From: Candidatus Colicola equi
GTDB taxonomy: Bacteria > Bacteroidota > Bacteroidia > Bacteroidales > Paludibacteraceae
Length of the DNA stretch: 34,328 bases
Direction: 5' to 3'
Assembly (NCBI GenBank): GCA_018066175.1
Contig: JAGHRV010000062.1
Location: 1 to 34,328, forward strand
Positions 1 through 7,611 of the stretch are shown here, piece by piece. Each line of letters opens with the position of its first letter. Position 1 is the stretch's first letter. The notes beneath the pieces were generated by a model. That model saw only the letters and a list, made by a program, of their open reading frames with translations, ran no database searches and had not been told where the DNA came from. Position numbers and translations under genes: made by a program.

Positions 1-1
1 C

Positions 2-97
2 ACTTCTGCTTTCAAGGTATGGATGAAAGAGTCCAAAAAAGAATCCGTTGACTTGCTATATGAACGTATCATACGTATTGTACAACACATAAGATAA
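2..97 (+). CDS. C-terminal end of an unidentified protein (partial)
   Basis: The window opens inside an open frame that reads 31 codons to a TAA at 95-97. The peptide is rich in lysine, glutamate and isoleucine and looks like an amphipathic C-terminal helix. I do not recognise the family from this fragment. It converges on the minus-strand tRNA-Ala 12 nt away, and I see no terminator hairpin between them. The frame could be fortuitous, but its composition is protein-like and the other two forward frames are broken. Confidence 0.4.
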   Translation, partial: TSAFKVWMKESKKESVDLLYERIIRIVQHIR

Positions 98-109
98 GTC
101 GTTGTCTAG

Positions 110-183
110 TGGAGTATAGCGGACTCGAACCGCTCACCTCGACACTGCCAGTGTCGCGCTCTAGCCAGATGAGCTAATACCCC
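110..183 (-). tRNA. tRNA-Ala, anticodon GGC
   Basis: Read on the minus strand this folds as a full cloverleaf. The acceptor stem is GGGGTAT with ATACTCC (one G-U pair), the D arm is GCTC/GAGC, and the anticodon stem is CGACA/TGTCG around loop CTGGCAG, giving anticodon GGC (alanine, GCC/GCU codons). The T arm has the normal TTCGAGT loop. The discriminator base is A and no CCA is encoded. A canonical promoter lies only about 10 bp upstream, so the 5' leader is very short. Confidence 0.95.
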
Positions 184-193
184 ATTGCGACTG

Positions 194-225
194 CAAAAGT
201 ACACTTTTTTTTGCATATACGCAAA
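194..225 (-). promoter_or_regulatory. Promoter of tRNA-Ala
   Basis: On the minus strand TTTG (222-225) is followed after 20 nt by TACTTTTG (194-201), the Bacteroidota primary sigma consensus. The -33 box is extended as TTTGCGTATATGC, a form shared with several other promoters in the window. The expected start site is about 6 nt before the tRNA. Confidence 0.85.
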
Positions 226-264
226 TAAAAATGCAATTTTATGCAAAAAAGTATGCCAAAAGCA

Positions 265-1311
265 CTATTTTATATGCCTTTTATTCAATTCTTGCCGATA
301 AGCACGAGCCGTAGCAGCGTGCTGACCATAAGATGACGAGAAGATATGCGTACCTGACCAATCCGGATTAGCGCACATATACAGATAGTCCGTTTTAGGT
401 GCATTCAAAACCGCATCCATCGTACGTCCATACGCGCAACGAATCGGTCCGGGAGGCAGACCGGCATACTTATATGTGTTATAGGGCGAATCCAACGCCA
501 AATGACGCTTTAAGACGCGGCGTAGCGAGAAATCACCATTAGCGAAAATAACCGTCGGACAAGCCTGTAACGGCATTCCCTGGCGCAAGCGATTCAAATA
601 AAGGCTGGCAATCTGAGGATGCTCAGCAGCATTATGGGTCTCAGACTCCACGATGCTCGCTAATGTAGCCACCTGCACAGGGGTTAAACCCTTAGCCTTC
701 GCCTTAGACAGACGCTCCTCTGTCCAAAAAGCCTTATATTCCTTATTCATACGCGCGAATAGGTCATCGGGCGAGATAGTCCAATAAACCTCATACGTAT
801 TAGGGATAAACAAACACACAGCTGTGGCGCGATTTAGACCGAACTGACGTAAGTAATCCACCGAATCCAAACGAGCCATGATATCGGCTGAATCCAAGAG
901 TAGCGCCTCCCCCATTCGTCCGGCTAACTGCTCTCGATTGCGAATCTGATTGGTGAAACTAAGACGAACCGGAGACTGATAACCTTTCTGGAATTTGCGA
1001 ATCAACTGCTTATCTCCAATGCGAGCCGGCAATCGATAATACCCTACTTTGGCCTCCGTAAAACGCATATATGCAACATGCAACCGCCAGTCCAAATGCG
1101 ATTGAATCTCGTAATCTTGCTCAATAATAGCAATCAAACTATCCACCGAGCGACCGGGGCGCATATAAAAACCATGCTCCTCACCATCTCGACTAACAAA
1201 ATTACAAACACGGAAACGATAGTACTGCTCAGCAAAGAAACCAATGCCGACAAGTACGATAAGAACGATGATTACCCTAAGAAAAGGGTGTTTATGAGTA
1301 TCTTTTGCCAT
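265..1311 (-). CDS. mltG: Endolytic murein transglycosylase MltG (YceG-like)
   Basis: An inner-membrane lytic transglycosylase that cuts nascent peptidoglycan and is thought to end glycan strand growth. The 348-residue protein has one N-terminal transmembrane helix (about residues 10-27) and a periplasmic YceG-like domain. The family hallmark ASIVESETH holds the catalytic glutamate at about residue 222, followed by the conserved YLNRL and the YNTYKYAGLPPGPI motif near the C-terminus. The frame extends 4 codons upstream to a TTG, but that codon lies inside the promoter -7 box, so the ATG at 1311 is the start. This leaves a leader of only about 5 nt. The gene is divergent from tyrS and shares promoter DNA with it. 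No terminator separates it from tRNA-Ala. Confidence 0.95.
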   Translation of the reverse strand: MAKDTHKHPFLRVIIVLIVLVGIGFFAEQYYRFRVCNFVSRDGEEHGFYMRPGRSVDSLIAIIEQDYEIQSHLDWRLHVAYMRFTEAKVGYYRLPARIGDKQLIRKFQKGYQSPVRLSFTNQIRNREQLAGRMGEALLLDSADIMARLDSVDYLRQFGLNRATAVCLFIPNTYEVYWTISPDDLFARMNKEYKAFWTEERLSKAKAKGLTPVQVATLASIVESETHNAAEHPQIASLYLNRLRQGMPLQACPTVIFANGDFSLRRVLKRHLALDSPYNTYKYAGLPPGPIRCAYGRTMDAVLNAPKTDYLYMCANPDWSGTHIFSSSYGQHAATARAYRQELNKRHIK

Positions 1312-1320
1312 AATCGGGTA

Positions 1321-1352
1321 CAAAAGTACACTTTTTTTTGCATATATACAAA
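1321..1352 (-). promoter_or_regulatory. Promoter of mltG, overlapping the tyrS promoter
   Basis: On the minus strand TTTG (1349-1352), 20 nt, then TACTTTTG (1321-1328). The -33 half lies inside the spacer of the divergent tyrS promoter, so the two polymerase footprints must compete. The start site should fall near 1316, some 5 nt before the mltG ATG. Confidence 0.85.
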
Positions 1353-1368
1353 TAATTTTGTACTTTTG
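1337..1368 (+). promoter_or_regulatory. Promoter of tyrS, overlapping the mltG promoter
   Basis: TTTG (1337-1340), 20 nt, then TACTTTTG (1361-1368). Expected start near 1373, giving a leader of about 20 nt. I see no T-box or other riboswitch in this short leader. Confidence 0.85.
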
Positions 1369-1394
1369 CAGTCAAATTTGAAAATCCACTTATA

Positions 1395-2690
1395 ATGAAG
1401 AACTTTGTAGAAGAGTTAAGATGGCGCGGGATGCTGCAAGACATGATTCCCGGCACAGAAGAGCAATTGCAAAAAGAAGTGACTACAGCATACTTGGGAA
1501 TTGACCCGACGGCTGATAGCCTGCATATAGGTCACTTATGCGGCATCATGATGCTGCGTCACCTGCAACGTTGCGGACATAAACCTATCGCCCTGATTGG
1601 CGGCGCAACCGGAATGATTGGTGACCCCAGTGGTAAGAGTGCCGAGCGTAATCTGCTGAATGAAGAGACTTTAGCGCACAACGTAGCCTGCATCAAACAG
1701 CAGTTAGAGCGTTTCTTAGACTTCAATAGCAAGGAACCTAATGCTGCTGAGTTGGTGAATAACTACGATTGGATGAAGGACTTCACCTTTATTGATTTCG
1801 CGCGTAATATAGGTAAACTGATTACCGTCAACTATATGATGGCCAAAGACAGCGTGAAAAAACGCTTTAATGGCGAGTTCAACTGCGGTATGAGTTTCAC
1901 GGAATTCACCTATCAACTGCTGCAAGGATACGATTTCTATTACCTCAACGCCCATAAAGGATGCAAATTACAAATGGGCGGCAGCGACCAATGGGGTAAT
2001 ATAACCACCGGTATGGAACTCATCAAGAAGATGACCGGCAACGAGGCTTATGCCCTCACCTGCCCGCTGATTACCAAAGCTGACGGCAAGAAATTCGGTA
2101 AAACCGAGCAAGGCAATGTATGGCTAAGCAAGCAATACACCAGTCCGTACCGCTTCTATCAGTTCTGGCTGAACGTAAGCGACGACGATGCTAAACGTTA
2201 CATCAAGATCTTCACTAGCCTTGAGAAAGACGAGATAGATGCCCTGATTGCCGAGCATGACCAAGCGCCACATTTGCGTGTACTGCAAAAGAAACTGGCC
2301 GAAGAAGTGACCATCATGGTACATAGTCGCGAGGATTACGAGCAAGCCGTAGAAGCCACCAATATCTTGTTCGGTAAAGCCACCAAGGAAGCTCTTGAGA
2401 AACTGGATGAGCAGACTTTCCTGCAGGTTTTTGAGGGTGTACAACGGTTCACCATCAGCAAATCCGAATTGGAAGCCGGCATTGCGCCTCTGGATCTTTT
2501 AGCAGAGAAAACGCAAATTTTCCCAAGCAAAGGTGAAGCACGCAAAATGATGCAGGCAAATGGGTTCAGTATGAACAAAGAAAAACTGACGGACGTACAG
2601 ACCCCCATTGATGCAAAAGCATTGATAAACGGCAAGTATATTTTGTTCCAAAAGGGCAAAAAAGACTACTTTATAGTCGCTGCTGAGTAA
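1395..2690 (+). CDS. tyrS: Tyrosyl-tRNA synthetase
   Basis: Class Ic aminoacyl-tRNA synthetase that charges tRNA-Tyr in the cytoplasm. At 431 residues it has the usual bacterial length. The Rossmann catalytic domain carries HIGH at residues 44-47 and the KMSKS-equivalent KFGKT at 233-237. The tyrosine-binding region [12 protein letters not shown] lies near 173-184, followed by GGSDQWGN. The C-terminal part, from about residue 360, is an S4-type RNA-binding domain. The ATG at 1395 follows a short leader from a strong promoter, with no Shine-Dalgarno sequence, as is normal for the phylum. Confidence 0.98.
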   Translation: MKNFVEELRWRGMLQDMIPGTEEQLQKEVTTAYLGIDPTADSLHIGHLCGIMMLRHLQRCGHKPIALIGGATGMIGDPSGKSAERNLLNEETLAHNVACIKQQLERFLDFNSKEPNAAELVNNYDWMKDFTFIDFARNIGKLITVNYMMAKDSVKKRFNGEFNCGMSFTEFTYQLLQGYDFYYLNAHKGCKLQMGGSDQWGNITTGMELIKKMTGNEAYALTCPLITKADGKKFGKTEQGNVWLSKQYTSPYRFYQFWLNVSDDDAKRYIKIFTSLEKDEIDALIAEHDQAPHLRVLQKKLAEEVTIMVHSREDYEQAVEATNILFGKATKEALEKLDEQTFLQVFEGVQRFTISKSELEAGIAPLDLLAEKTQIFPSKGEARKMMQANGFSMNKEKLTDVQTPIDAKALINGKYILFQKGKKDYFIVAAE

Positions 2691-2725
2691 AAAAACGCTT
2701 TTTTTTCAAAAAAAGTGCAAAAAAA

Positions 2726-2757
2726 TTTGGCTATATCAAAAAAAAGCAGTACCTTTG
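2726..2757 (+). promoter_or_regulatory. Promoter of tRNA-Gln and probably the rplY operon
   Basis: TTTG (2726-2729), 20 nt with an A-tract, then TACCTTTG (2750-2757). No TAnnTTTG element is visible between tRNA-Gln and rplY, so this is the only recognisable promoter for the genes from 2781 onward. Confidence 0.85.
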
Positions 2758-2780
2758 CACCCGCTTTTGAAACGAAGCAT

Positions 2781-2851
2781 TGCCTAATCGTATATCGGTA
2801 GTACATCAGATTTTGGTTCTGAGGGGCGAGGTTCGACTCCTCGTTAGGCAA
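2781..2851 (+). tRNA. tRNA-Gln, anticodon UUG
   Basis: Cloverleaf with acceptor TGCCTAA/TTAGGCA, anticodon stem TCAGA/TCTGA around loop TTTTGGT (anticodon TTG), and T arm CGAGG-TTCGACT-CCTCG. The discriminator is A and no CCA is encoded. Its position 107 nt upstream of rplY, with no promoter between, suggests that it is cut out of a longer tRNA-mRNA transcript. Confidence 0.95.
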
Positions 2852-2856
2852 CAAGC

Positions 2857-2885
2857 CGCGTCAGCGGTTTTGTTTTTCTGACGCG
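2857..2885 (+). promoter_or_regulatory. Stem-loop in the rplY leader
   Basis: CGCGTCAG (2857-2864) and CTGACGCG (2878-2885) form a perfect 8-bp GC-rich stem with a 13-nt T-rich loop. No T-run follows, so this is not an ordinary intrinsic terminator. It lies 5 nt after the tRNA-Gln and 72 nt before the rplY start. It could be a processing site or an autoregulatory leader structure. The structure is visible; the role is inference. Confidence 0.5.
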
Positions 2886-2957
2886 CGCGTGTGATGATAA
2901 GTAGGGCCATCACCGTTAATAACAAAAGCCCGAATAACAGTAACACAAATTACAACA

Positions 2958-3539
2958 ATGAAAACATTTGAATTAGTTGGTACTCTTCGTAACGAGTACG
3001 GAAAGAAGGCTAACAAGGCTCTTCGCAAGCAAGATCTTATCCCTTGCAACATTTATGGTTTAGGTGAGAACCTGACTTTTACCGTTTCTGCAGCTGACGC
3101 TCGCAAGTTGATTTACACTCCTGACACGCTCGTTGTTGCGCTCACTATCGGTGACGTTAAGAAAATGGCCGTTGTTAAAGAGATGCAATTCCACCCCATT
3201 AGCGAACAATGCTATCATATTGACTTCCTCGAGGTTAACGAAAAGAAGCCTGTTACCGTTGAGATTCCTATCTCTCTGACCGGTCACGCTGAAGGTGTGA
3301 AAGCCGGTGGTAAGTTGAGCCTTGAGATGCGTAAACTGAAAATCAATGGTATCTACACCAACATTCCTGAGCGCGTAATTATTGACGTTACCTCTTTAGG
3401 TCTTGGCAAAAAACTCTTCGTTAGCGACGTTAAGGTTGAGAATTGCGAAGTTAAGAGCGTGAAAGAGGCTATCGTAGCGCAAGTTAAAGTAACACGTAAC
3501 AGTGGTGAGGCCGCCAGTGAAGAGGCTGCAGCTGAATAA
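2958..3539 (+). CDS. rplY: 50S ribosomal protein bL25 (Ctc/TL5 type)
   Basis: 5S rRNA-binding ribosomal protein of the long, two-domain form. Residues 1-95 are the L25 beta-barrel, including the typical [23 protein letters not shown] start. The rest is the C-terminal TL5 beta domain, ending in an alanine/glutamate-rich tail. Its 193 residues fit Bacteroidetes homologues. The stop codon overlaps the pth start by 1 nt (TAATG). The order rplY-pth-S4 protein is, from memory, common in Bacteroides; here a sulfatase sits between pth and the S4 gene. Confidence 0.95.
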   Translation: MKTFELVGTLRNEYGKKANKALRKQDLIPCNIYGLGENLTFTVSAADARKLIYTPDTLVVALTIGDVKKMAVVKEMQFHPISEQCYHIDFLEVNEKKPVTVEIPISLTGHAEGVKAGGKLSLEMRKLKINGIYTNIPERVIIDVTSLGLGKKLFVSDVKVENCEVKSVKEAIVAQVKVTRNSGEAASEEAAAE

Positions 3540-4105
3540 TGAGTAAATTCCTGATTGTCGGGTTGGGCAATATCGGAGACGAATACCGTAACACTCGACA
3601 CAACATAGGATTCCGCATGTTGGACGCTTTTGCCGAAGCGTCCAACATTGCTTTTGAAGACAAGCGATATGGGTTTGTCGGCAAGGGGCGTGTCAAGAAT
3701 GCTGAACTGGTACTGCTCAAGCCCTCTACGTTCATGAACCTGAGCGGAAATGCTGTGCGCTATTGGATGAACGAAGAGAAAATACCTCTCGAGAATCTGC
3801 TGGTGTTAGTAGATGACCTCAACCTACCCTTTGGCTCGATTCGCATTCGTAAACAAGGAAGCAACGGAGGTCATAACGGACTTGGACATATACAACAAGT
3901 CTTATGCACCGAGAACTACGCACGCGTGCGTTTTGGTATAGGGAACGATTACGCGCGCGGGGCGCAAATAAACTTCGTCTTGGGACAATGGTCCGACGAG
4001 GAAGAAAAAATAATGCCCGAGCGATTGGAGATAGTCAAACAAATCATCCCAAGTTTCTGCTTGCAAGGCATTGATAAGACAATGAACTTATTTAACGGCA
4101 AATAA
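3539..4105 (+). CDS. pth: Peptidyl-tRNA hydrolase
   Basis: Releases tRNA from prematurely dropped peptidyl-tRNA. The 188-residue protein starts with the family motif [22 protein letters not shown], in which His21 is the catalytic base. It also has [12 protein letters not shown] (Asn of the active site), [11 protein letters not shown] (catalytic Asp) and GSNGGHNGL. Translation is coupled to rplY by a 1-nt stop/start overlap, and the next gene begins 2 nt after its stop. Confidence 0.97.
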   Translation: MSKFLIVGLGNIGDEYRNTRHNIGFRMLDAFAEASNIAFEDKRYGFVGKGRVKNAELVLLKPSTFMNLSGNAVRYWMNEEKIPLENLLVLVDDLNLPFGSIRIRKQGSNGGHNGLGHIQQVLCTENYARVRFGIGNDYARGAQINFVLGQWSDEEEKIMPERLEIVKQIIPSFCLQGIDKTMNLFNGK

Positions 4106-4106
4106 T

Positions 4107-6041
4107 ATGAAACGGTTTTGGAATCATCCCTGGTCGGTGGCGGTATGCAATCTGGCACTCATCTTTGTTCTATACACCATCAATCGACTCTTTTTCTATT
4201 GGGTGAATAGCGATATCTATCCGGATGTCAGTTGCCGTCATTTACTGGAGATGTTAGTAGGCGGAATGCGGTTTGACGTTACCGCACTCTTCTACCTCAA
4301 TTCCGTTTACATGCTACTCATGTGGGCACCTCTGCCATGGTCTTGGCGCACCAATGCGACCTATCAGACCGTGGCAAAATGGTTTTATTGGGTACCTAAC
4401 ATAGTAGGAATACTGGTTAATTCGGTAGATACGGTCTATGTGCGATTCTCCGATCGTCGCACCACCATGGCGTTTTTCAGCGAGTTCGAGAATGACGATA
4501 ACCTGACCTCTATTTTCTTCACATCCATGGTGCAGTATTGGTACGTGACACTCTTCACCATCGCCCTAATTGCTGTACTCATTCTACTAACGAGAAAGAG
4601 TTCCGTCAGCGAATCTAACTGCCGACCTGTGCCTTATTACATCGGTGAGACGCTCCTTCTTTGCGTCAGTATTTACTTTGTCATCATCGGTATCCGCAGC
4701 GGTTTTGGAGCATTTACACGTCCTATAACACTCAGTAATGCGTTGCAATACACCAACCGACCTTGCGAAACCAATATCGTTCTAAACACTCCTTTCTGCT
4801 TGATGCGTTCATCAAGTTCGGATACCTACCAAAAACCAAATTATTTCTCGGACGAAGAAATGACGCAGTTTTACACCCCCATTCATCAAGCCAATCCTCA
4901 AGCAGCACCGAGCAAGAACGTTGTGGTCTTTATCTTAGAGTCCTTCTCAAAGGAATATATCGGTTTTTATAATCACGACTTAGATGAAGGCACTTATACG
5001 GGCTACACTCCGTTCCTGGACTCATTGTTATGTCATAGTACAACCTACCAATATTCATTCTCGTCCGGGCGCAAATCCATTGATGCTATGCCCAGTGTAT
5101 TAGCCTCCATTCCACGTCTTGGGTCGCCTTATATACTGACGCCTTATTCCAGCAATACAATCACTTCTTTAGCCAACTGTCTTGGTAGCAAAGGTTACAC
5201 AACGGCCTTCTTCCATGGTGCTCCGAATGGCAGTATGGGCTTTTTAGCCTTCTCTCGCTCCTGCGGATTTGATTCGTATTACGGCAAGGACGAATACAAT
5301 AACAACGCCGATTATGATGGCTATTGGGCTATTTGGGACGAGGAGTTCCTGCAATATATGGGACGCACCCTTTCTGATATGCCCCAACCTTTCTGTGCCT
5401 CGGTCTTTACTGCTACCAGTCACCATCCTTTCCAAGTGCCGGAACGGTATGCTAATGCTTTCAAAGAAGGCACACATCCCATTCATCGCACCATAGGATA
5501 TACCGATAACGCATTACGTCAATTCATAGAGTATGCTAAGACGCAACCTTGGTACGCCAATACGCTTTTTGTCTTTACAGCAGACCATACCAATGCGTTG
5601 ACCCATAATGAATACACCAACGACAAGGGCGTTTATGAAGTGCCGATTATCTTCTTTGACCCCGCTTGTGATACGGCTCGCTTCGAAACACAAATGCCGG
5701 TAGCACAAGTGGATATTATGCCATCCATTCTATCGTACGTGGGATACGATGAACCATACATCGCTTTTGGAGAAGATGTATTAACACAACCCCTCGAGCA
5801 TAAATATGTTGTGAACTATAATCAGCCTATTTATCAATGTTTCTCGAACCATTTATTGGTGCAGTTTGATGGTCAGCATATCACACATATCTATGATTTC
5901 CGGCAAGACCGATTACTGCAAAATGACCTCCTAAACGAGTTACAATCCTCCCCTGAGGTGCAAGATATGCTCAATTATCTCAAAGCCTATATTCAACAAT
6001 ACATCAATCGCATGATTGATAACCAACTAACTGTACAATAA
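4107..6041 (+). CDS. LTA-synthase-family membrane sulfatase (phosphoglycerol/phosphoethanolamine transferase-like)
   Basis: A 644-residue membrane enzyme of the alkaline phosphatase/sulfatase superfamily. About five hydrophobic helices fill residues 1-225, followed by an extracytoplasmic PF00884-type domain. Visible metal and active-site motifs are FILESFSKEYIG, SSGRKSIDAMPSVLASIP (Ser as likely nucleophile, where LtaS has Thr), SHHPF and FTADHTN. LtaS-like enzymes move phosphoglycerol or phosphoethanolamine head groups onto glycans or lipids. Bacteroidota make no classical lipoteichoic acid, so the acceptor is unknown and may be lipid A, a capsule or a glycolipid. Start ATG 4107 is 2 nt after pth; the stop overlaps the S4 gene by 1 nt. 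Confidence 0.85.
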   Translation: MKRFWNHPWSVAVCNLALIFVLYTINRLFFYWVNSDIYPDVSCRHLLEMLVGGMRFDVTALFYLNSVYMLLMWAPLPWSWRTNATYQTVAKWFYWVPNIVGILVNSVDTVYVRFSDRRTTMAFFSEFENDDNLTSIFFTSMVQYWYVTLFTIALIAVLILLTRKSSVSESNCRPVPYYIGETLLLCVSIYFVIIGIRSGFGAFTRPITLSNALQYTNRPCETNIVLNTPFCLMRSSSSDTYQKPNYFSDEEMTQFYTPIHQANPQAAPSKNVVVFILESFSKEYIGFYNHDLDEGTYTGYTPFLDSLLCHSTTYQYSFSSGRKSIDAMPSVLASIPRLGSPYILTPYSSNTITSLANCLGSKGYTTAFFHGAPNGSMGFLAFSRSCGFDSYYGKDEYNNNADYDGYWAIWDEEFLQYMGRTLSDMPQPFCASVFTATSHHPFQVPERYANAFKEGTHPIHRTIGYTDNALRQFIEYAKTQPWYANTLFVFTADHTNALTHNEYTNDKGVYEVPIIFFDPACDTARFETQMPVAQVDIMPSILSYVGYDEPYIAFGEDVLTQPLEHKYVVNYNQPIYQCFSNHLLVQFDGQHITHIYDFRQDRLLQNDLLNELQSSPEVQDMLNYLKAYIQQYINRMIDNQLTVQ

Positions 6042-6457
6042 TGCCTGTTCGTGTAGATAAATTCCTTTTTGCTATGCGCATCTACAAGACGCGTTCTATA
6101 GCAGCAGACGCATGCAAAGTTGGGCGAATCACCATGAACGGCCAACCATTAAAGGCTTCGCGCACTTTTGAAATAGGAAATAAATTCTCGGTGCGCAAGG
6201 GACCTATCACCTATACGTACGAGATTTTGCGACTAAGCGAAAACCGATTGGGAGCTAAATTAGTGCCAGATTATATACGAGACATAACCAGCAAGGACCA
6301 GTTAGAATTATTGGAATTGGCTCGGTTATCCGGACAGAATGGTCGTGATCGAGGCACCGGTCGACCTACCAAAAAAGACCGCCGAGACATAGAACAGTTC
6401 TTTAGTGATGACTATATAGCCGACCTCGACGACTGGGACGACAATCTAGATAACTAG
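6041..6457 (+). CDS. hslR: S4-domain RNA-binding protein, Hsp15 type
   Basis: A 138-residue protein with an S4 RNA-binding fold at residues 1-65 (MPVRVDKFLFAMRIYKTRS start, then ACKVGRITMNG) and a basic linker plus acidic tail. In E. coli Hsp15 binds stalled 50S subunits that carry peptidyl-tRNA, which fits its place beside pth and rplY. The start codon overlaps the preceding stop (TAATG), indicating translational coupling. The acidic DDWDDN end is not part of the S4 fold. Confidence 0.85.
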   Translation: MPVRVDKFLFAMRIYKTRSIAADACKVGRITMNGQPLKASRTFEIGNKFSVRKGPITYTYEILRLSENRLGAKLVPDYIRDITSKDQLELLELARLSGQNGRDRGTGRPTKKDRRDIEQFFSDDYIADLDDWDDNLDN

Positions 6458-6472
6458 CAAAAATAAATCACA

Positions 6473-6934
6473 ATGAAAAGCAAAAAAGAGAATATTGCAG
6501 AATACATCCTATACCTCTGGCAGTTAGAGGACTATCTTCGTGCCTTCCCTGAACAGGCATCCACCAACACCGAGTTGATGGAGATTGCCGACATGATGTA
6601 TAGCGAAGGAATTATGGAAGGCGGACATCTACAGTTAGCGCAGAATGCCTTAGACGAGATGGAAGAACTGCATAACGAGTTGGTCGAGACCGAAGCACCA
6701 TATCGTGCTGTCATCATGCACCTCGAACCACGGCTCAACCTACTGAAAGCCAAGACAAACAACCCACTGATGAGCGATGTAGAGGCTTGTCTGACCCTAC
6801 TCTATCAAGTGATGCTGCTGCGACTCAAACAGCAAGAGATATCTGCAGAAACGGACGAAGTCGTTAAGGATGCTACACAACTGATGCGATTCCTGAGCAA
6901 GACCTATTACGATGACAACCAAACAGCGATTTGA
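6473..6934 (+). CDS. DUF4924 family protein
   Basis: A 153-residue, mostly helical soluble protein starting KSKKENIAEYILYLWQLEDYLRA, which I recognise as the Bacteroidetes-specific DUF4924. It has no signal peptide, no catalytic motif that I can see and no cysteine cluster. Helices run almost throughout, with heptad-like leucine and glutamate spacing near residues 60-110. Its 3' end overlaps the start of nth by 23 nt, so expression of the two may be linked. Function unknown. Confidence 0.75.
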   Translation: MKSKKENIAEYILYLWQLEDYLRAFPEQASTNTELMEIADMMYSEGIMEGGHLQLAQNALDEMEELHNELVETEAPYRAVIMHLEPRLNLLKAKTNNPLMSDVEACLTLLYQVMLLRLKQQEISAETDEVVKDATQLMRFLSKTYYDDNQTAI

Positions 6935-7553
6935 ACATATATTAGATTGGTTTAGTCAAAACGCCAAGTCAGCGGAGAGCGAACTGAATTTCCGTAACCC
7001 GTTTGAGTTACTAGTAGCCGTTATGCTGTCTGCCCAATGTACCGACAAGCGCGTTAATATGGTCACTCCGGCACTCTTTGCGGCCTACCCTTCGGCACAA
7101 GATATGGCAAAAGCCGGTGCCGAAGAAATATTTCACTATATCCACTCCGTGAGTTATCCTAAATCGAAGGCAGAACATCTGGCAGGCATGGCAAAGCGAT
7201 TAACGGAGTCCTATAATGGTCAAGTGCCGGATAACATAGATGACTTACAAACCTTGCCCGGCGTGGGACGCAAAACAGCCAATGTCGTTTGTGCTGTGAT
7301 TTGGAATCAGCCTACCATGGCAGTTGATACGCATATCTTCCGTATCTCCGAGCGATTGGGACTAACCACCCACAGCAAAAATCCGCTGCAAACAGAGCGA
7401 CAACTCACCAAATATATCCCCGCTGACCTTATTCCTAAGGCGCACCATTGGTTACTGCTGCACGGCCGCTATGTATGTCAGGCACGCAAGCCCCAATGCG
7501 ACCAATGTGGACTCGCTATATATTGCCGGTACTACACGGGTGCTTATCGGTAG
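6912..7553 (+). CDS. nth: Endonuclease III (DNA glycosylase/AP lyase)
   Basis: Base-excision repair enzyme for oxidised pyrimidines. The 213-residue protein has the helix-hairpin-helix LPGVGRKTANVV with catalytic Lys121 and the catalytic Asp139 in AVDTHIFRIS. The C-terminal 4Fe-4S ligands are Cys189, Cys196, Cys199 and Cys205 with the family spacing C-x6-C-x2-C-x5-C. The start is fixed by the conserved N-terminal FRNPFELLVAVMLSAQCTD region about 28 residues in, so the 23-nt overlap with the DUF4924 gene is real. The stop falls inside an 11-bp tandem repeat. Confidence 0.97.
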   Translation: MTTKQRFEHILDWFSQNAKSAESELNFRNPFELLVAVMLSAQCTDKRVNMVTPALFAAYPSAQDMAKAGAEEIFHYIHSVSYPKSKAEHLAGMAKRLTESYNGQVPDNIDDLQTLPGVGRKTANVVCAVIWNQPTMAVDTHIFRISERLGLTTHSKNPLQTERQLTKYIPADLIPKAHHWLLLHGRYVCQARKPQCDQCGLAIYCRYYTGAYR

Positions 7554-7599
7554 TATATCGGTAGTAGAAGCAAGGATGAAGCAACGATGAAACAACTAT
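7545..7599 (+). repeat. Two adjacent 11-bp tandem repeats in the nth-menA gap
   Basis: TATCGGTAGTA is perfectly duplicated at 7545-7555 and 7556-7566. Just after it a second 11-bp unit follows as AAGCAAGGATG (7568-7578), AAGCAACGATG (7579-7589) and a decayed AAACAACTAT. The first copy contains the nth stop codon. The period matches the repeat at the far right end of the window (34287-34328). Confidence 0.85.
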
Positions 7600-7611
7600 A
7601 AATATATCATT

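Noticed and set aside
1309..1323. TTG at 1323 as the mltG start
   Set aside because: It lies inside the -7 box of the mltG promoter, so it would not be transcribed; the ATG at 1311 fits the membrane anchor.
1078..1395. Plus-strand 105-residue open frame over the mltG start and intergenic region
   Set aside because: Antisense to mltG, low-complexity, covers both promoters and resembles no protein family.
2691..2712. Terminator after tyrS
   Set aside because: Only an A-run/T-run pairing around CGC is seen, with no GC stem, so the call is too weak to list.
2790..7564. 14-bp match GTATATCGGTAGTA between tRNA-Gln and the nth-menA repeat
   Set aside because: One copy is the ordinary D-arm of a tRNA and the other a local 11-bp duplication; there is no further similarity, so chance is likely.
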